DNA of 64,000 nt, from contig CAVXFK010000027.1 in assembly GCA_963761005.1 (NCBI GenBank), positions 434,001-498,000 on the forward strand, given 5' to 3'. The notes under the pieces were generated by a model. The model was given only the letters and a program-made list of their open reading frames with translations, was not told the origin of the DNA and made no database searches. Positions 37,733-46,062 of the stretch are shown here, piece after piece; within the stretch, counting starts at the first letter, position 1, and the number at the start of each line of letters is the position of its first letter. Made by a program: the position numbers and the translations under genes. The stretch is from DASWJZ01 sp963761005 (lineage in GTDB: Bacteria; Pseudomonadota; Alphaproteobacteria; Rhizobiales; Afifellaceae).

Positions 37733-38770
37733 ATGAAGACCGAAGCCGCCATCCTAGTCGAAACCGGCAAGCCGCTCGAGATCGTCACGCTCGAGACGCC
37801 GGCGCTGAAGAACGGTCAGGTGCTGGTCGAGGTCGCGTATTCGGGCGCGTGCCACACCCAGGTTCTCGAAGTTCGCGGCTATCGCGGCGAGGACCGCTGG
37901 GTTCCGCATTGCCTCGGTCACGAAGGAACCGGCATTGTCGTCGACTGCGGCCCGGGAGTCACAAAGATCACGCCGGGTGATCGGGTGGTGCTCTCCTGGC
38001 TCAAGGGGAGCGGCATCGAGGCGGGTGGCGCCGTCTACGATCTCGACGGCAAGCGCGTGAACGCGGGCGGTGTGACTACCTTTCAACGCCACGCCGTCGT
38101 CAGCGAGAATCGACTGAGCAGGCTGCCGGAAGAGCTGCCCATTGATCTGGGTGTGCTTCTCGGCTGCGCCGCGCCGACGGGCATGGGCGCCGTCACCAAC
38201 GTCCTCTCGCTTGCCGCCGGACAGTCGCTGGCGATCTTCGGGGTCGGCGGCGTCGGCCTGCAGGCCTGCGTCGCGGCTGCGCTCGTGGGCGCCGATCCGA
38301 TCATCGCGGTCGACCCGAACGAGAAGCGGCGCGTTCTCGCCAAGGAATTCGGCGCGACGCATGTGATCGACCCGGCCGAGGGCAAATCGGTGGAGGCGAT
38401 CCGCAATCTCACGCCCGGCGGTCTTGACGCTGCGGTCGAGGCAACCGGCCTTCCGGCGGTCATGGCGGAAGCGCTGGCGGCGGTGCGCCCGCAAGGCGGA
38501 CGCGCCGTGGTGATCGGGAATTGCCGCCACGGTGAGCGGCTGACGCTCGATCCGAGGCTTTTCAACGAGGGCAAGAGCCTGCTCGGCACCTGGGGCGGCG
38601 ACGCCAGGCCCGACCGCGATTTTCCCGGTTTTGCGCGGAATCTGCTCGATCGCTTCGACCTCAGGCGGCTTCTCTCGCCTCCCTACCGTCTCTACGATAT
38701 CAATACTGCGCTCGACGATCTGGCCGCCGGCCGGGTCGGGCGTCCGCTGATCGACATGAAGCTCGACTGA
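37733..38770 (+). CDS. Zinc-dependent alcohol dehydrogenase, no structural-zinc loop
   Basis: Medium-chain dehydrogenase of 345 residues resembling class III (glutathione-dependent formaldehyde dehydrogenase) types. SGACHTQVLE and CLGHEGTG supply catalytic zinc ligands (Cys, His, Glu) and LGCAAPTGMGAV the third ligand Cys. IFGVGGVGLQACVAAALVGA is the NAD loop and AVDPNEKRR the acidic residue. The four-cysteine structural zinc loop is missing; the corresponding stretch (LSWLKGSGIEAGG) has no Cys. It is sandwiched between a sugar dehydratase and a split transketolase, so it probably oxidises or reduces a sugar-derived alcohol or aldehyde rather than ethanol. Confidence 0.87.
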   Translation: MKTEAAILVETGKPLEIVTLETPALKNGQVLVEVAYSGACHTQVLEVRGYRGEDRWVPHCLGHEGTGIVVDCGPGVTKITPGDRVVLSWLKGSGIEAGGAVYDLDGKRVNAGGVTTFQRHAVVSENRLSRLPEELPIDLGVLLGCAAPTGMGAVTNVLSLAAGQSLAIFGVGGVGLQACVAAALVGADPIIAVDPNEKRRVLAKEFGATHVIDPAEGKSVEAIRNLTPGGLDAAVEATGLPAVMAEALAAVRPQGGRAVVIGNCRHGERLTLDPRLFNEGKSLLGTWGGDARPDRDFPGFARNLLDRFDLRRLLSPPYRLYDINTALDDLAAGRVGRPLIDMKLD

Positions 38771-38789
38771 CGGACCCGAAGAACAGCAC

Positions 38790-39665
38790 GTGCAGATGAT
38801 GCAGAAAGCCAGCCCCGCCCTCAAATCGGATGCCGTGCCGCGGTCCGCTGACTCCGATGTCGCGCTCGCGGACATCGCCCGGCGTCTCCGCATGCGCGTG
38901 ATCGAGATGTCGCACGCGGCGAAAACGGCGCATCTCGCATCGTCGCTCTCCTGCTGCGACATCCTAGCGGCTGCCTTTTGGCGGGTGCTGAAGCTCGATC
39001 CGTCCGATCCCGACATGGCGGCGCGCGACCGCTTCATTCTGTCCAAGGGGCACGCCGCCTCGGCGCTCTACACGGCGCTCGCCTTCCGCGGCTACTTTCC
39101 GGAAGCGCTGCTCGACACCTTCACGAAAGACGGCGGCAAGCTCGCCGAGCATCCGCCGGCGCATGGCCTCCCGGGCGTGGAGGCGGCGACCGGCTCGCTC
39201 GGACATGGTTTGCCGATCGGGTGCGGTATGGCCGCCGCGGGCCGCATCCAGGGACAAAGCTATCGTGTCTTCGTCGTCCTCTCCGACGGCGAGTGCAACG
39301 AAGGCTCGGTGTGGGAAGCGGCGATGTTCGCCGCCGGGCAGAAGCTCGGCAACCTCTGCGCCGTCGTCGACTACAACAAATGGCAGGCGACGGCGCGCTC
39401 CAACGAGACGCTCGCGCTGGCGCCGCTTCGCGACAAGTGGGAAGCGTTCGGCTGGCACGCCGTCGAGGCCGACGGTCACGATCCCGAAGCCCTTGCCGCG
39501 CTGATGGCGGCAACGCCGCGCGCCGACGGGAAGCCGACCGCGATCGTCGCGCATACGGTTAAGGGCAAGGGCGTGTCCTTCATGGAGGACGACAACAACT
39601 GGCACTATCGCGCGCCGACAGCGGCCGAGGTGGAACAGGCGCGCCAGGAGCTCGGCCTCGCATGA
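38790..39665 (+). CDS. Transketolase, N-terminal subunit
   Basis: Thiamine-diphosphate-binding half of a split transketolase, 291 residues from GTG 38790. KTAHLASSLSCCDILAA near residue 47, RDRFILSKGHAASALYTAL, HGLPGVEAATGSLGHGLPIG and SDGECNEGSVWEAAMFA are the standard blocks; the SDGECNEG stretch starts the metal/ThDP-binding motif that runs through VDYNKWQATA. TVKGKGVSFMED ends the domain. The stop overlaps the ATG of the second subunit (ATGA), consistent with 1:1 production. Split transketolases in glycan loci transfer two-carbon units to make unusual keto-sugars; here this probably extends or branches a sugar precursor. Confidence 0.92.
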   Translation: MQMMQKASPALKSDAVPRSADSDVALADIARRLRMRVIEMSHAAKTAHLASSLSCCDILAAAFWRVLKLDPSDPDMAARDRFILSKGHAASALYTALAFRGYFPEALLDTFTKDGGKLAEHPPAHGLPGVEAATGSLGHGLPIGCGMAAAGRIQGQSYRVFVVLSDGECNEGSVWEAAMFAAGQKLGNLCAVVDYNKWQATARSNETLALAPLRDKWEAFGWHAVEADGHDPEALAALMAATPRADGKPTAIVAHTVKGKGVSFMEDDNNWHYRAPTAAEVEQARQELGLA

Positions 39666-40597
39666 GGAACGCCTTCGCCGACGAGCTGACACGTCTCGGC
39701 CAGGCCGACCCGCGAGTGGTCATGCTCTCCGGCGACATCGGGAATCGTCTCTTCGACAAGTTCAAGGAGGCGTTTCCGGCGCGCTTCCTGAATTGCGGTG
39801 TGGCGGAGGCCAACATGATCGGCGTCTCCGCCGGGATGGCGATGTCGGGCCTTCGCCCGATCGCCTATACGATCGCGCCCTTCATCACCGCCCGCTGCCT
39901 GGAACAAATACGCGTCGACGTCTGCTATCACCGCGCACCCGTGACGATCACGGCGGTCGGCGCGGGGCTTTCCTATGCGGGCCTCGGCCCCACGCATCAT
40001 TCCTGCGAGGATATCGCCTGGTTGCGCTCGCTGCCGGGTATGGCCGTCGTCTGCCCGGCTGACCCTTGGGAAACGCGGGCGGCGCTTCGCGCAGCGATCC
40101 AGCACGACGGCCCGGTCTATCTGCGGCTCGGGAAGAAAGGCGAGCCCCTGGTCCACACTGGCGTTCTGGAAGATTTCGCTATCGGTCGCGCGATTACGAT
40201 TTCGGAGGGGAACGACGTCTGCCTGATTTCGACCGGCACCATTCTGCCGGTAGCGATGGAAGCGGCCGAGCACCTTCGCAAGAGCGGCGTCTCCTGCCGC
40301 GTCGTCAGCATGCACACGGTGAAGCCGCTCGACGAAGCCTGCCTCGAGGACGCCTTTTCGCGCTTCCCCCTCGTGGTGACGATCGAAGAGCACAGCGTGC
40401 TCGGCGGTTTCGGCTCGGCGGTGCTCGAATGGATGAATGCGCGCGAGCGTCCGTCTGCGCTGCTCCTCCGGTTCGGCACGCCGGATGCTTTCTTCGAGCA
40501 GTCGGGCGAGCAGGAATTCGCGCGCGAGGCGCTTGGACTCTCGGCGCACGAGATCGCGCAAAGGATCGCCGCCAAGCTCGGCCTCGCGCCGCATTGA
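39662..40597 (+). CDS. Transketolase, C-terminal subunit
   Basis: Pyrimidine-binding and C-terminal half of the split transketolase, 311 residues. MLSGDIGNRLFDKFKEAFP opens the domain; NCGVAEANMIGVSAGMAMSG contains the glutamate that activates the thiamine ring; AGLSYAGLGPTHHSCEDIA and VVCPADPWETRAAL are conserved. The last 110 residues (ISTGTILPVAMEAAEHL, VVTIEEHSVLGGFGSAV) form the transketolase C-terminal domain. Coupled to the first subunit by a four-base overlap and followed after eight bases by a HAD phosphatase, so the whole run from 35.2 to 42.9 kb is probably one operon. Confidence 0.92.
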   Translation: MRNAFADELTRLGQADPRVVMLSGDIGNRLFDKFKEAFPARFLNCGVAEANMIGVSAGMAMSGLRPIAYTIAPFITARCLEQIRVDVCYHRAPVTITAVGAGLSYAGLGPTHHSCEDIAWLRSLPGMAVVCPADPWETRAALRAAIQHDGPVYLRLGKKGEPLVHTGVLEDFAIGRAITISEGNDVCLISTGTILPVAMEAAEHLRKSGVSCRVVSMHTVKPLDEACLEDAFSRFPLVVTIEEHSVLGGFGSAVLEWMNARERPSALLLRFGTPDAFFEQSGEQEFAREALGLSAHEIAQRIAAKLGLAPH

Positions 40598-40605
40598 GAG
40601 CGCCT

Positions 40606-41226
40606 ATGCGGGTCGGCTTCGATTTCGACAACACCATCGTCTGCTACGACGGTTCCTTTCACGCTGCCGCCGTTGAGCGCGGCCTCGTCCCCCCCGATCT
40701 CCCGGCGGACAAGAAGAGCGTGCGCGACTATTGCGTTGCGGCGGGTCGTGAGGACGACTGGACCGAGCTTCAGGGCCACGTCTACGGCACCTGGATGGAT
40801 CGCGTCGACCTCTATCCCGGCGTCACCGAGTTCATGGCCGCGCTCGACCGCGCCGGACACTCCGTCTGGGTCGTCAGCCATAAATCGCGGACGCCCTATC
40901 GAGGCCCCCCGCACGATCTCCACAGCGCGGCGCGTCGCTTTATCGAGGAGCGGCTGACGGATTCCGGCGAGCCGATCGTCGCGCCGTCGAATGTCATTCT
41001 GGAGACGACGCTCAGCGGCAAGATCGCCAGGATCGACGAGCTTCAATTCGACGTCTTCATCGACGACCTGCCGGAGGTGCTGCGCAATCCGGCCTTTCCG
41101 CAGCGGACGCGGCGCATCCTGTTCGATCCGCAGGGCCACCACGCGAAGGAGGCGGATCTCGAAGCGTATTCGTCCTGGCCTGCGATCTCGGATGCCGTTC
41201 TTGGCCCGAATGCCGGCGCCCGATAG
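40606..41226 (+). CDS. HAD-superfamily phosphatase
   Basis: Intact 206-residue HAD hydrolase. The first motif is VGFDFDNTIVCYD (DxDxT, nucleophile at D8); motif II is WVVSHKSRTPYRG (Ser position); motif IV is FIDDLPEVLRN (acidic DD). No membrane segment. The cap is small, as for sugar-phosphate phosphatases. Placed directly after the split transketolase and overlapping the APH-fold kinase by 17 bases, it may dephosphorylate the sugar product, while the kinase puts a phosphate back at another position (inference). ATG 40606 is the only start that keeps the DxDxT motif at the usual N-terminal place. Confidence 0.83.
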   Translation: MRVGFDFDNTIVCYDGSFHAAAVERGLVPPDLPADKKSVRDYCVAAGREDDWTELQGHVYGTWMDRVDLYPGVTEFMAALDRAGHSVWVVSHKSRTPYRGPPHDLHSAARRFIEERLTDSGEPIVAPSNVILETTLSGKIARIDELQFDVFIDDLPEVLRNPAFPQRTRRILFDPQGHHAKEADLEAYSSWPAISDAVLGPNAGAR

Positions 41227-42223
41227 CGCTCTCCTCGACGCAGCGCGGAGCCTTGTCCGGCGGGCCGGGCTCGGCGCGGTCCGGTCGCTCGACCGCCTGA
41301 GCGGGGGGCGCAACAATGCCGTCTACCGCGTCATCCTCGATGGCGGCGTTGTCGTCGTGAAGCACTACCATGCCGACGAGCGGCGTCGGCTCAGCCACGA
41401 ATTCGCCTTCCTCGAATATGCGTGGCAGCGGGGGGTGCGGAACGTGCCGGAGCCGATCCTGAAGGACGAGGCGGCGAATCTCGGCCTCCTTGGCTATCTT
41501 GGCGGGTACAGGATCGCAACTGAAGCCCTCACGGATGAGCTCGTTCAAGCCGCAGTCGATTTTGTCGTCGCGCTCAACCTGCCGGCCACTTCCGACCTCC
41601 GCGACCTGCCGATCGCGTCCGAAGCGTGTTTTTCCATCGAGGCGCATCTGAGAAACGTCGAGGGGCGCGTCTCGCGTCTCGAAGCGCTCGACCCCGCCGC
41701 GCCCTACCGCGAGCGCGCAGAGAATCTGGTCAAAACGACTCTCCGTCCCCTCTGGGATTCGGTGTGCAGGAGGGCGGTGGAGGCCGCGGAGAGCGCCGGC
41801 CTTGACCGTGCCGCGTCGACCGGGCGGACCTGGGCCTCACCCTCCGATTTCGGTTTTCACAACGCACTGATCGACGATTCCGGCCGTGTGTTCTTCTTCG
41901 ACTTCGAATATGCGGGGCAGGACGATATCGCGAAGCTCGTCTGCGATTTCTTCTGCCAGCCGGAGGTTCCGGTTGGACTCGCGTTCTTCGATCCGTTCCT
42001 GGACGATCTATCGATCCGCCTTGAGCTCGACGACGTGACGCGCCTGCGCTGCCGGTTGCTCCTCGACGTTTATCGCGTGAAGTGGTGCTGCATCATCTTG
42101 AACGATTTTCTCCCGCGCGGGGCGGCCCGACGCGATTTCTCGACCGGTAGCAACCGCGCGGAACGGTGCCTCGCTCAGCTCGCGCGCGCCGAGGCCAACC
42201 TCGCGTCGCTTTCCATATCCTGA
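41210..42223 (+). CDS. APH-fold phosphotransferase (probable sugar kinase)
   Basis: About 337 residues with the aminoglycoside-phosphotransferase / choline-kinase fold. LSGGRNNAVYRVIL and GVVVVKHYHADERRRL give the nucleotide loop and ATP-binding lysine; EFAFLEY is the conserved Glu helix. The catalytic loop is SPSDFGFHNALID (Asp and Asn of the HxDxxxxN motif, with Ser-Asp in place of His-Gly-Asp), and FFFDFEYAGQDD supplies the metal-binding Asp. Family members in glycan loci phosphorylate sugars at C1. The start ATG 41210 overlaps the HAD gene; an in-frame ATG lies six codons upstream. It is followed after 17 bases by a methyltransferase. Confidence 0.82.
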   Translation: MPAPDSALLDAARSLVRRAGLGAVRSLDRLSGGRNNAVYRVILDGGVVVVKHYHADERRRLSHEFAFLEYAWQRGVRNVPEPILKDEAANLGLLGYLGGYRIATEALTDELVQAAVDFVVALNLPATSDLRDLPIASEACFSIEAHLRNVEGRVSRLEALDPAAPYRERAENLVKTTLRPLWDSVCRRAVEAAESAGLDRAASTGRTWASPSDFGFHNALIDDSGRVFFFDFEYAGQDDIAKLVCDFFCQPEVPVGLAFFDPFLDDLSIRLELDDVTRLRCRLLLDVYRVKWCCIILNDFLPRGAARRDFSTGSNRAERCLAQLARAEANLASLSIS

Positions 42224-42240
42224 GGCCCGAGAGGAACACG

Positions 42241-42903
42241 ATGGCCCTGCAGAATTTCGTCAGCCGCATCCACAAATCGACGAAGCGCGACTACCTCGCG
42301 CGCGTGACGAGCCGCGACAAGGCCGAGGTGGCGGAGCTCGCCGTGCGTTTCGACCTCGACTATTGGGACGGTAGCCGCGAGACCGGCTATGGCGGCTACC
42401 GCTATGACGGTCGCTGGCGAACGGTTGCCGACGCGATGGTCGAGGCATACGGGCTCACGCCGAAGTCGCGGGTGCTCGACGTCGGCAGTGGCAAAGGTTT
42501 CCTGCTGCACGACTTCACCGAGGCCGTTTCGGGCATCGAGGTGGCCGGGATCGACATCTCGCAATATGCGATCGACCATACGATGGAAAGCGTGCGCCGG
42601 TTCACGCGCGTTGGGAGTGCCGCGTCGCTGCCTTGGCCCGACGGGCACTTCGACCTCGTCGTGTCGATTACCACGCTGCACAATCTCTATAACTATGATC
42701 TCTGGTCGGCGCTGAAGGAGATCGAGCGTGTGTCGCGCGGCGGCAAATATGTCTGCGTCGAAGCCTATCGAAACGAGCGCGAGAAGGTGAACCTCATGTA
42801 CTGGCAGCTCACCTGCCGGGCCTTCCACACGCCGAAGGAATGGGAGTTCGTCTTCGCCGAGGCCGGCTACACGGGGGACTACGAGTTCATCTATTTCGAA
42901 TAG
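42241..42903 (+). CDS. Class I SAM-dependent methyltransferase
   Basis: Intact 220-residue methyltransferase. The N-terminus (KSTKRDYLARV, LDYWDGSRETGYGGYRYDG) is typical of a group found in lipopolysaccharide loci. VLDVGSGKGFLLHDF is SAM motif I, AGIDISQYAID the acidic strand, and LVVSITTLHNLYNYD motif IV. It ends the plus-strand operon and overlaps by 17 bases the 3' end of the convergent GmhB-like gene. ATG 42241 follows GAGAGGAAC, a good ribosome site. It may O-methylate a sugar or an activated heptose; the exact target is unknown. Confidence 0.85.
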   Translation: MALQNFVSRIHKSTKRDYLARVTSRDKAEVAELAVRFDLDYWDGSRETGYGGYRYDGRWRTVADAMVEAYGLTPKSRVLDVGSGKGFLLHDFTEAVSGIEVAGIDISQYAIDHTMESVRRFTRVGSAASLPWPDGHFDLVVSITTLHNLYNYDLWSALKEIERVSRGGKYVCVEAYRNEREKVNLMYWQLTCRAFHTPKEWEFVFAEAGYTGDYEFIYFE

Positions 42904-43477
42904 CGGTCAGGCGGAGCCAGTCGGCGGCAGCGGCGACGTCACTCAGCATCGCTGTGGCGTTCACTCCCGACGGCTGAGGATCGCGTGCGCCGCCGCCGAC
43001 CAGCGCGCGATGCGGAATTCCCGCCGCCTGTCCGGCAGCGATGTCGAGCCAACGGTCGCCGATGAGGATCGAGTTGCTTAGATCAAGCCCAAGCTCTTCG
43101 GCCGCGGCGAAGATCATACCCGGATTGGGTTTTCGCCAAGGATGGTCGCCGCGATAGGCTGCAATCGTCGCCTCCGGGTGCCACGGGCAGTGATAGACCG
43201 CAGCGAGCGGCGTGCCCCTTGCTGCAAGCTCTGCAAGCATCCATTGCGTCAGTATCTGATAGTCGGCCTCGCCGTAGAGACCGCGGCCGATGCCGGATTG
43301 ATTGGTGATGACGACCGGCGCGAGATCGAGCGCTGTCGCCACTCGCAGCAGATCGAAGACGCCGGCGCACCAGATGAAATCCTCGCGCCGCGAGACGAAA
43401 TTGCGCTCTTCGTTGATGATTCCGTCGCGGTCGAGGAAGAGGCCGCGGCGCCTGCGCAGGCCGTGGCCGGCGCTCAT
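42887..43477 (-). CDS. HAD-IIIA phosphatase, GmhB-like (heptose bisphosphatase)
   Basis: Intact 196-residue HAD hydrolase of the histidinol-phosphatase / D-glycero-D-manno-heptose-1,7-bisphosphate phosphatase group. LFLDRDGIINEE is the DxDG nucleophile motif; VITNQSGIGRG motif II; CPWHPEA a variant of the zinc-loop CPHHP; WRKPNPGM the lysine motif; LIGDRWLDIAAGQAAG the acidic motif IV. It overlaps the nucleotidyltransferase gene by four bases (ATGA), so both are co-translated. In a heptose pathway it would remove the 7-phosphate between kinase and nucleotidyltransferase steps, matching the order of genes here. Confidence 0.88.
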   Translation of the reverse strand: MSAGHGLRRRRGLFLDRDGIINEERNFVSRREDFIWCAGVFDLLRVATALDLAPVVITNQSGIGRGLYGEADYQILTQWMLAELAARGTPLAAVYHCPWHPEATIAAYRGDHPWRKPNPGMIFAAAEELGLDLSNSILIGDRWLDIAAGQAAGIPHRALVGGGARDPQPSGVNATAMLSDVAAAADWLRLTAIRNR

Positions 43478-44214
43478 GGCGCGAGTGCGAAGCGCGCGAC
43501 GTCGAAGCCTGCGGCTCCGCTTGCAAGGTCAGCACGGGCGCGGCTCAAGCTCTCCGGCGTCCCGATGTCGCGGTGGTATCCCGGATGGGCGAAGGCCTGA
43601 ATGCGGCCGAGGAAATTCGGGATCACCTCGGTGCTGAGATCGACGAAATCGCGTCCTCGCGCGGCGATGAAATCGATGATTTCTGGTTCGAAGACGTAAA
43701 CCGCCGCATTGGCGTGATAGCCGGGAGGTTCGGCAACCTTCTCGTGGAAGGCAACGACGACGCCGTTCTGATCGGTTTCGACGATGCCGCTATCGCGCGG
43801 TCTGTCGGTGACGAAGGTCGTCATGGTCATGGCGCAGCCTTCAGCCCGCTTCGCATGGGCTGCGACGAGCGCCCTGACGGAGAGATCGCTCAGATTGTCC
43901 GCGTGGACCACCAGAAACGGCCCACCGCCGAGTCCCTGACGGTTGGCGAGCACCGTACCGCCGGTTCCAAGCAGAGTAGGCTCGTAGACGACCTCAATGA
44001 AATTTCGGAACGGCGACGCGGCGAGATGAGTTGCGACCTTGTCGGCGAGATAGTGCGTGTTGAGGATCACACGCTCAATGCCGGCGAAACGGAGCTCGGC
44101 AAGCCAGTAGTCGATCAAGGGTCGCCCGGCGATCTCGATCAGGCACTTCGGCGTGTCGTTTGTCAGCGGCCGCAGACGCTCGCCTCGGCCGGCAGCGAGG
44201 AGCAGGGCGTGCAT
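43474..44214 (-). CDS. Sugar-1-phosphate nucleotidyltransferase (HddC-like)
   Basis: Intact 246-residue NTP-transferase of the glucose-1-phosphate thymidylyl / mannose-1-phosphate guanylyl superfamily. LLAAGRGERLRPLTNDTPKCL is split here only by quoting: the GxGxRxxPLT pyrophosphorylase loop is followed by the PK lysine. GRPLIDYWLAELRFAGIE, LLGTGGTVLANRQG, VVHADNLSD (metal Asp) and FHEKVAEPPGYHANAAV come next. It is short, lacking the C-terminal hexapeptide domain, as in HddC, which activates D-glycero-alpha-D-manno-heptose 1-phosphate with GTP. Position between GmhB-like and HldE-like genes supports a heptose substrate. Confidence 0.87.
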   Translation of the reverse strand: MHALLLAAGRGERLRPLTNDTPKCLIEIAGRPLIDYWLAELRFAGIERVILNTHYLADKVATHLAASPFRNFIEVVYEPTLLGTGGTVLANRQGLGGGPFLVVHADNLSDLSVRALVAAHAKRAEGCAMTMTTFVTDRPRDSGIVETDQNGVVVAFHEKVAEPPGYHANAAVYVFEPEIIDFIAARGRDFVDLSTEVIPNFLGRIQAFAHPGYHRDIGTPESLSRARADLASGAAGFDVARFALAP

Positions 44215-44239
44215 CTCAACGCTGTTGCAACATCACGGT

Positions 44240-45730
44240 TCAGGACTCGTGATCGTCCAGCTCGCGCGCGATCTCGCCGCTTGCAAGCGGGGTATTGCCC
44301 AGCCGCGCCACCTGGCACCCGGCCGCCAATGCTCCGAGATACGAGGCAAGCCAGACATTTGCGCCGCCGGCCATGGCGAGCGAGGTTGTGACAAAGAGCG
44401 CATCGCCCGCACCGGCAACGTCATTGGGCGCGGGGTTGAAGGCGGGCAGGCGGTCCGTGGTCGTGGCGCCGGATGCAGGGGCGTGGATCAGCATTCCTTC
44501 CACGCCGAGCGTAACGATTACGCTCTCGGCATGCGCCTTCTTGCGAAGCATCTCCGCTACGACCACCAAGCCGGAATCGTGGTCCCTCAACGCCAATCGC
44601 GCCTCTCGCTCGGTCGGTGTGAGCAGCATCATGTCGCCGAAACGTGAGACATCGCCGAGCTGCGACGATGCCTGACTGTCGGCGGCCATCCTGATGCCGC
44701 GAGACTTGCCCTGCTCGCTGACCGCGCTCACCAGAGGCTGCGGCAGACAGCCGTAGTTGAAGTCCGCAAAGAGGATGAGGTCGGTCTTGCCGATCCGCGC
44801 TCCGACTTCTCCAAGGATGTCCTCGATCAGGTCCGCGCTGATCGGATGCTGGCGTAGATGATTGACCCGAAGCAGCGTCTTATTGCCCGCTCGGAATCGC
44901 TGCTTGACGGTGGTCGGGCGGGTGTGGTCCACGAAAATCCGCGTACCGACACCGTGGCCGGCAAGCCTTTCCTGTGCGAACGAACGGTCCGCGTCGTCGC
45001 CGGCGACGGTAATGAAATGGGCCTCGGCTCCAAGCCCCTGCGCATGGGCGGCGACGATACCGGCGCCTCCCACAAAGCTCTTCTCCTCGATCGGCGTGAC
45101 GACGATCGTCGGGTCCTCCTGCGACATTCCGAGCGGGTCACAGTCGATGTAGCGATCGACAATCAGGTCGCCGATAACGAGCACGCGGACCCCGGCCATA
45201 TTGCCGAGCGCGCGCCGCAGGTCTTCTGAGTTGAAGCCGTGGCGGAAGGGGTAATCGGCCGGCTTCTCGATCGTTGAGACGTGAGCACGCCGATAGTCCT
45301 GTTCGAGCGCGCCGATTGCGGTGAAGCGCATCTCGCCGGAGCTGAAGAGCAGCTCGCCGCCGTATTTCGCGACCGCGGCGGCTTCGATGTTGCGTTGATC
45401 CTCGTGCTCGCGGCCCTTGACCACGATGTCCGGGCGCAGCCGCTCGATGAAGGCGCCGAGTGGCTCGTCCAGCAGGAATGCGTAGTTGACGATTCCGATC
45501 GCCCGCACGGCCTCAACGCGGAGGGCGGCGGGAACTGCGACGCCCGGCGTCTCGTCGGGATTGACCGCGACGACGAGAAAATCGCCGTTCTCGGCCGCGA
45601 AGCTCAGCAGCCTGAGATGGCCGGTGTGCACGACGTTGAAATTGCCGGAAACGAAGACGATTCGGGCGTCTCTGCCCGCGCGGCCGCGAATTTGCTGGAC
45701 GTGATCACTGCTGGGGCTGAGGTCGTTCAT
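44240..45730 (-). CDS. Heptose kinase/nucleotidyltransferase fusion with reversed domain order (HldE-like)
   Basis: A 496-residue fusion. Residues about 23-160 are a cytidylyltransferase-fold nucleotidyltransferase: FVSGNFNVVHTGHLRLLSF has the HxGH motif and VVKGREHEDQRN is the family's second block. Residues about 178-490 are a PfkB/ribokinase-fold kinase: LVIGDLIVDRYIDCDP, FVGGAGIVAAHAQGLGAE, LTPTEREARLAL and NDVAGAGDALFVT with the catalytic Asp. Known HldE (RfaE) has the kinase first and the nucleotidyltransferase last, so this gene is arranged the other way round. It would phosphorylate heptose-7-phosphate at C1 and activate heptose-1-phosphate. First gene of a three-gene minus-strand unit. 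Confidence 0.88.
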   Translation of the reverse strand: MNDLSPSSDHVQQIRGRAGRDARIVFVSGNFNVVHTGHLRLLSFAAENGDFLVVAVNPDETPGVAVPAALRVEAVRAIGIVNYAFLLDEPLGAFIERLRPDIVVKGREHEDQRNIEAAAVAKYGGELLFSSGEMRFTAIGALEQDYRRAHVSTIEKPADYPFRHGFNSEDLRRALGNMAGVRVLVIGDLIVDRYIDCDPLGMSQEDPTIVVTPIEEKSFVGGAGIVAAHAQGLGAEAHFITVAGDDADRSFAQERLAGHGVGTRIFVDHTRPTTVKQRFRAGNKTLLRVNHLRQHPISADLIEDILGEVGARIGKTDLILFADFNYGCLPQPLVSAVSEQGKSRGIRMAADSQASSQLGDVSRFGDMMLLTPTEREARLALRDHDSGLVVVAEMLRKKAHAESVIVTLGVEGMLIHAPASGATTTDRLPAFNPAPNDVAGAGDALFVTTSLAMAGGANVWLASYLGALAAGCQVARLGNTPLASGEIARELDDHES

Positions 45731-46062
45731 TTCTTCCCGCCGTCATGATTCAGGCAATCTATCGCATGCACGGGTGCCCGCCAAACTTTCTGGACGGTGC
45801 GCCTTAGCAGAGAGACCGCAGAGGGCCGACACGGCGATGCGCCGCACGCCGGTCGGTGCGACCCACGTCTCCCATGACTTTCTACAGGCGGCAGCGCGTC
45901 TTCGAAACGGGATGGTGGCCTGTGCCGAAATGAGGTAGCGGGTTGATTTCAACTGGTCGGCCGAGTGCGCGCTGCTGCTTCTCTCACGCGGCAAGCGAGG
46001 TCGATTTTGGACTTACCGACGAGCCGCGGCGTTATGGTGCGGCATCACGAGTGGCCGCGTGA
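45731..46062. other. Divergent intergenic region, no gene seen
   Basis: About 330 bases between the HldE-like fusion and the MBOAT gene. No open frame here has a recognisable product. It is likely to carry the promoters of the heptose unit and the O-acetylation pair, but no confident promoter elements or terminators were identified. Confidence 0.5.

Noticed and set aside
34889..39046. Long minus-strand open frames (34889-36091 and 37754-39046)
   Set aside because: Antisense to intact methyltransferase, SDR, dehydrogenase and transketolase genes. They arise from high GC and codon bias.
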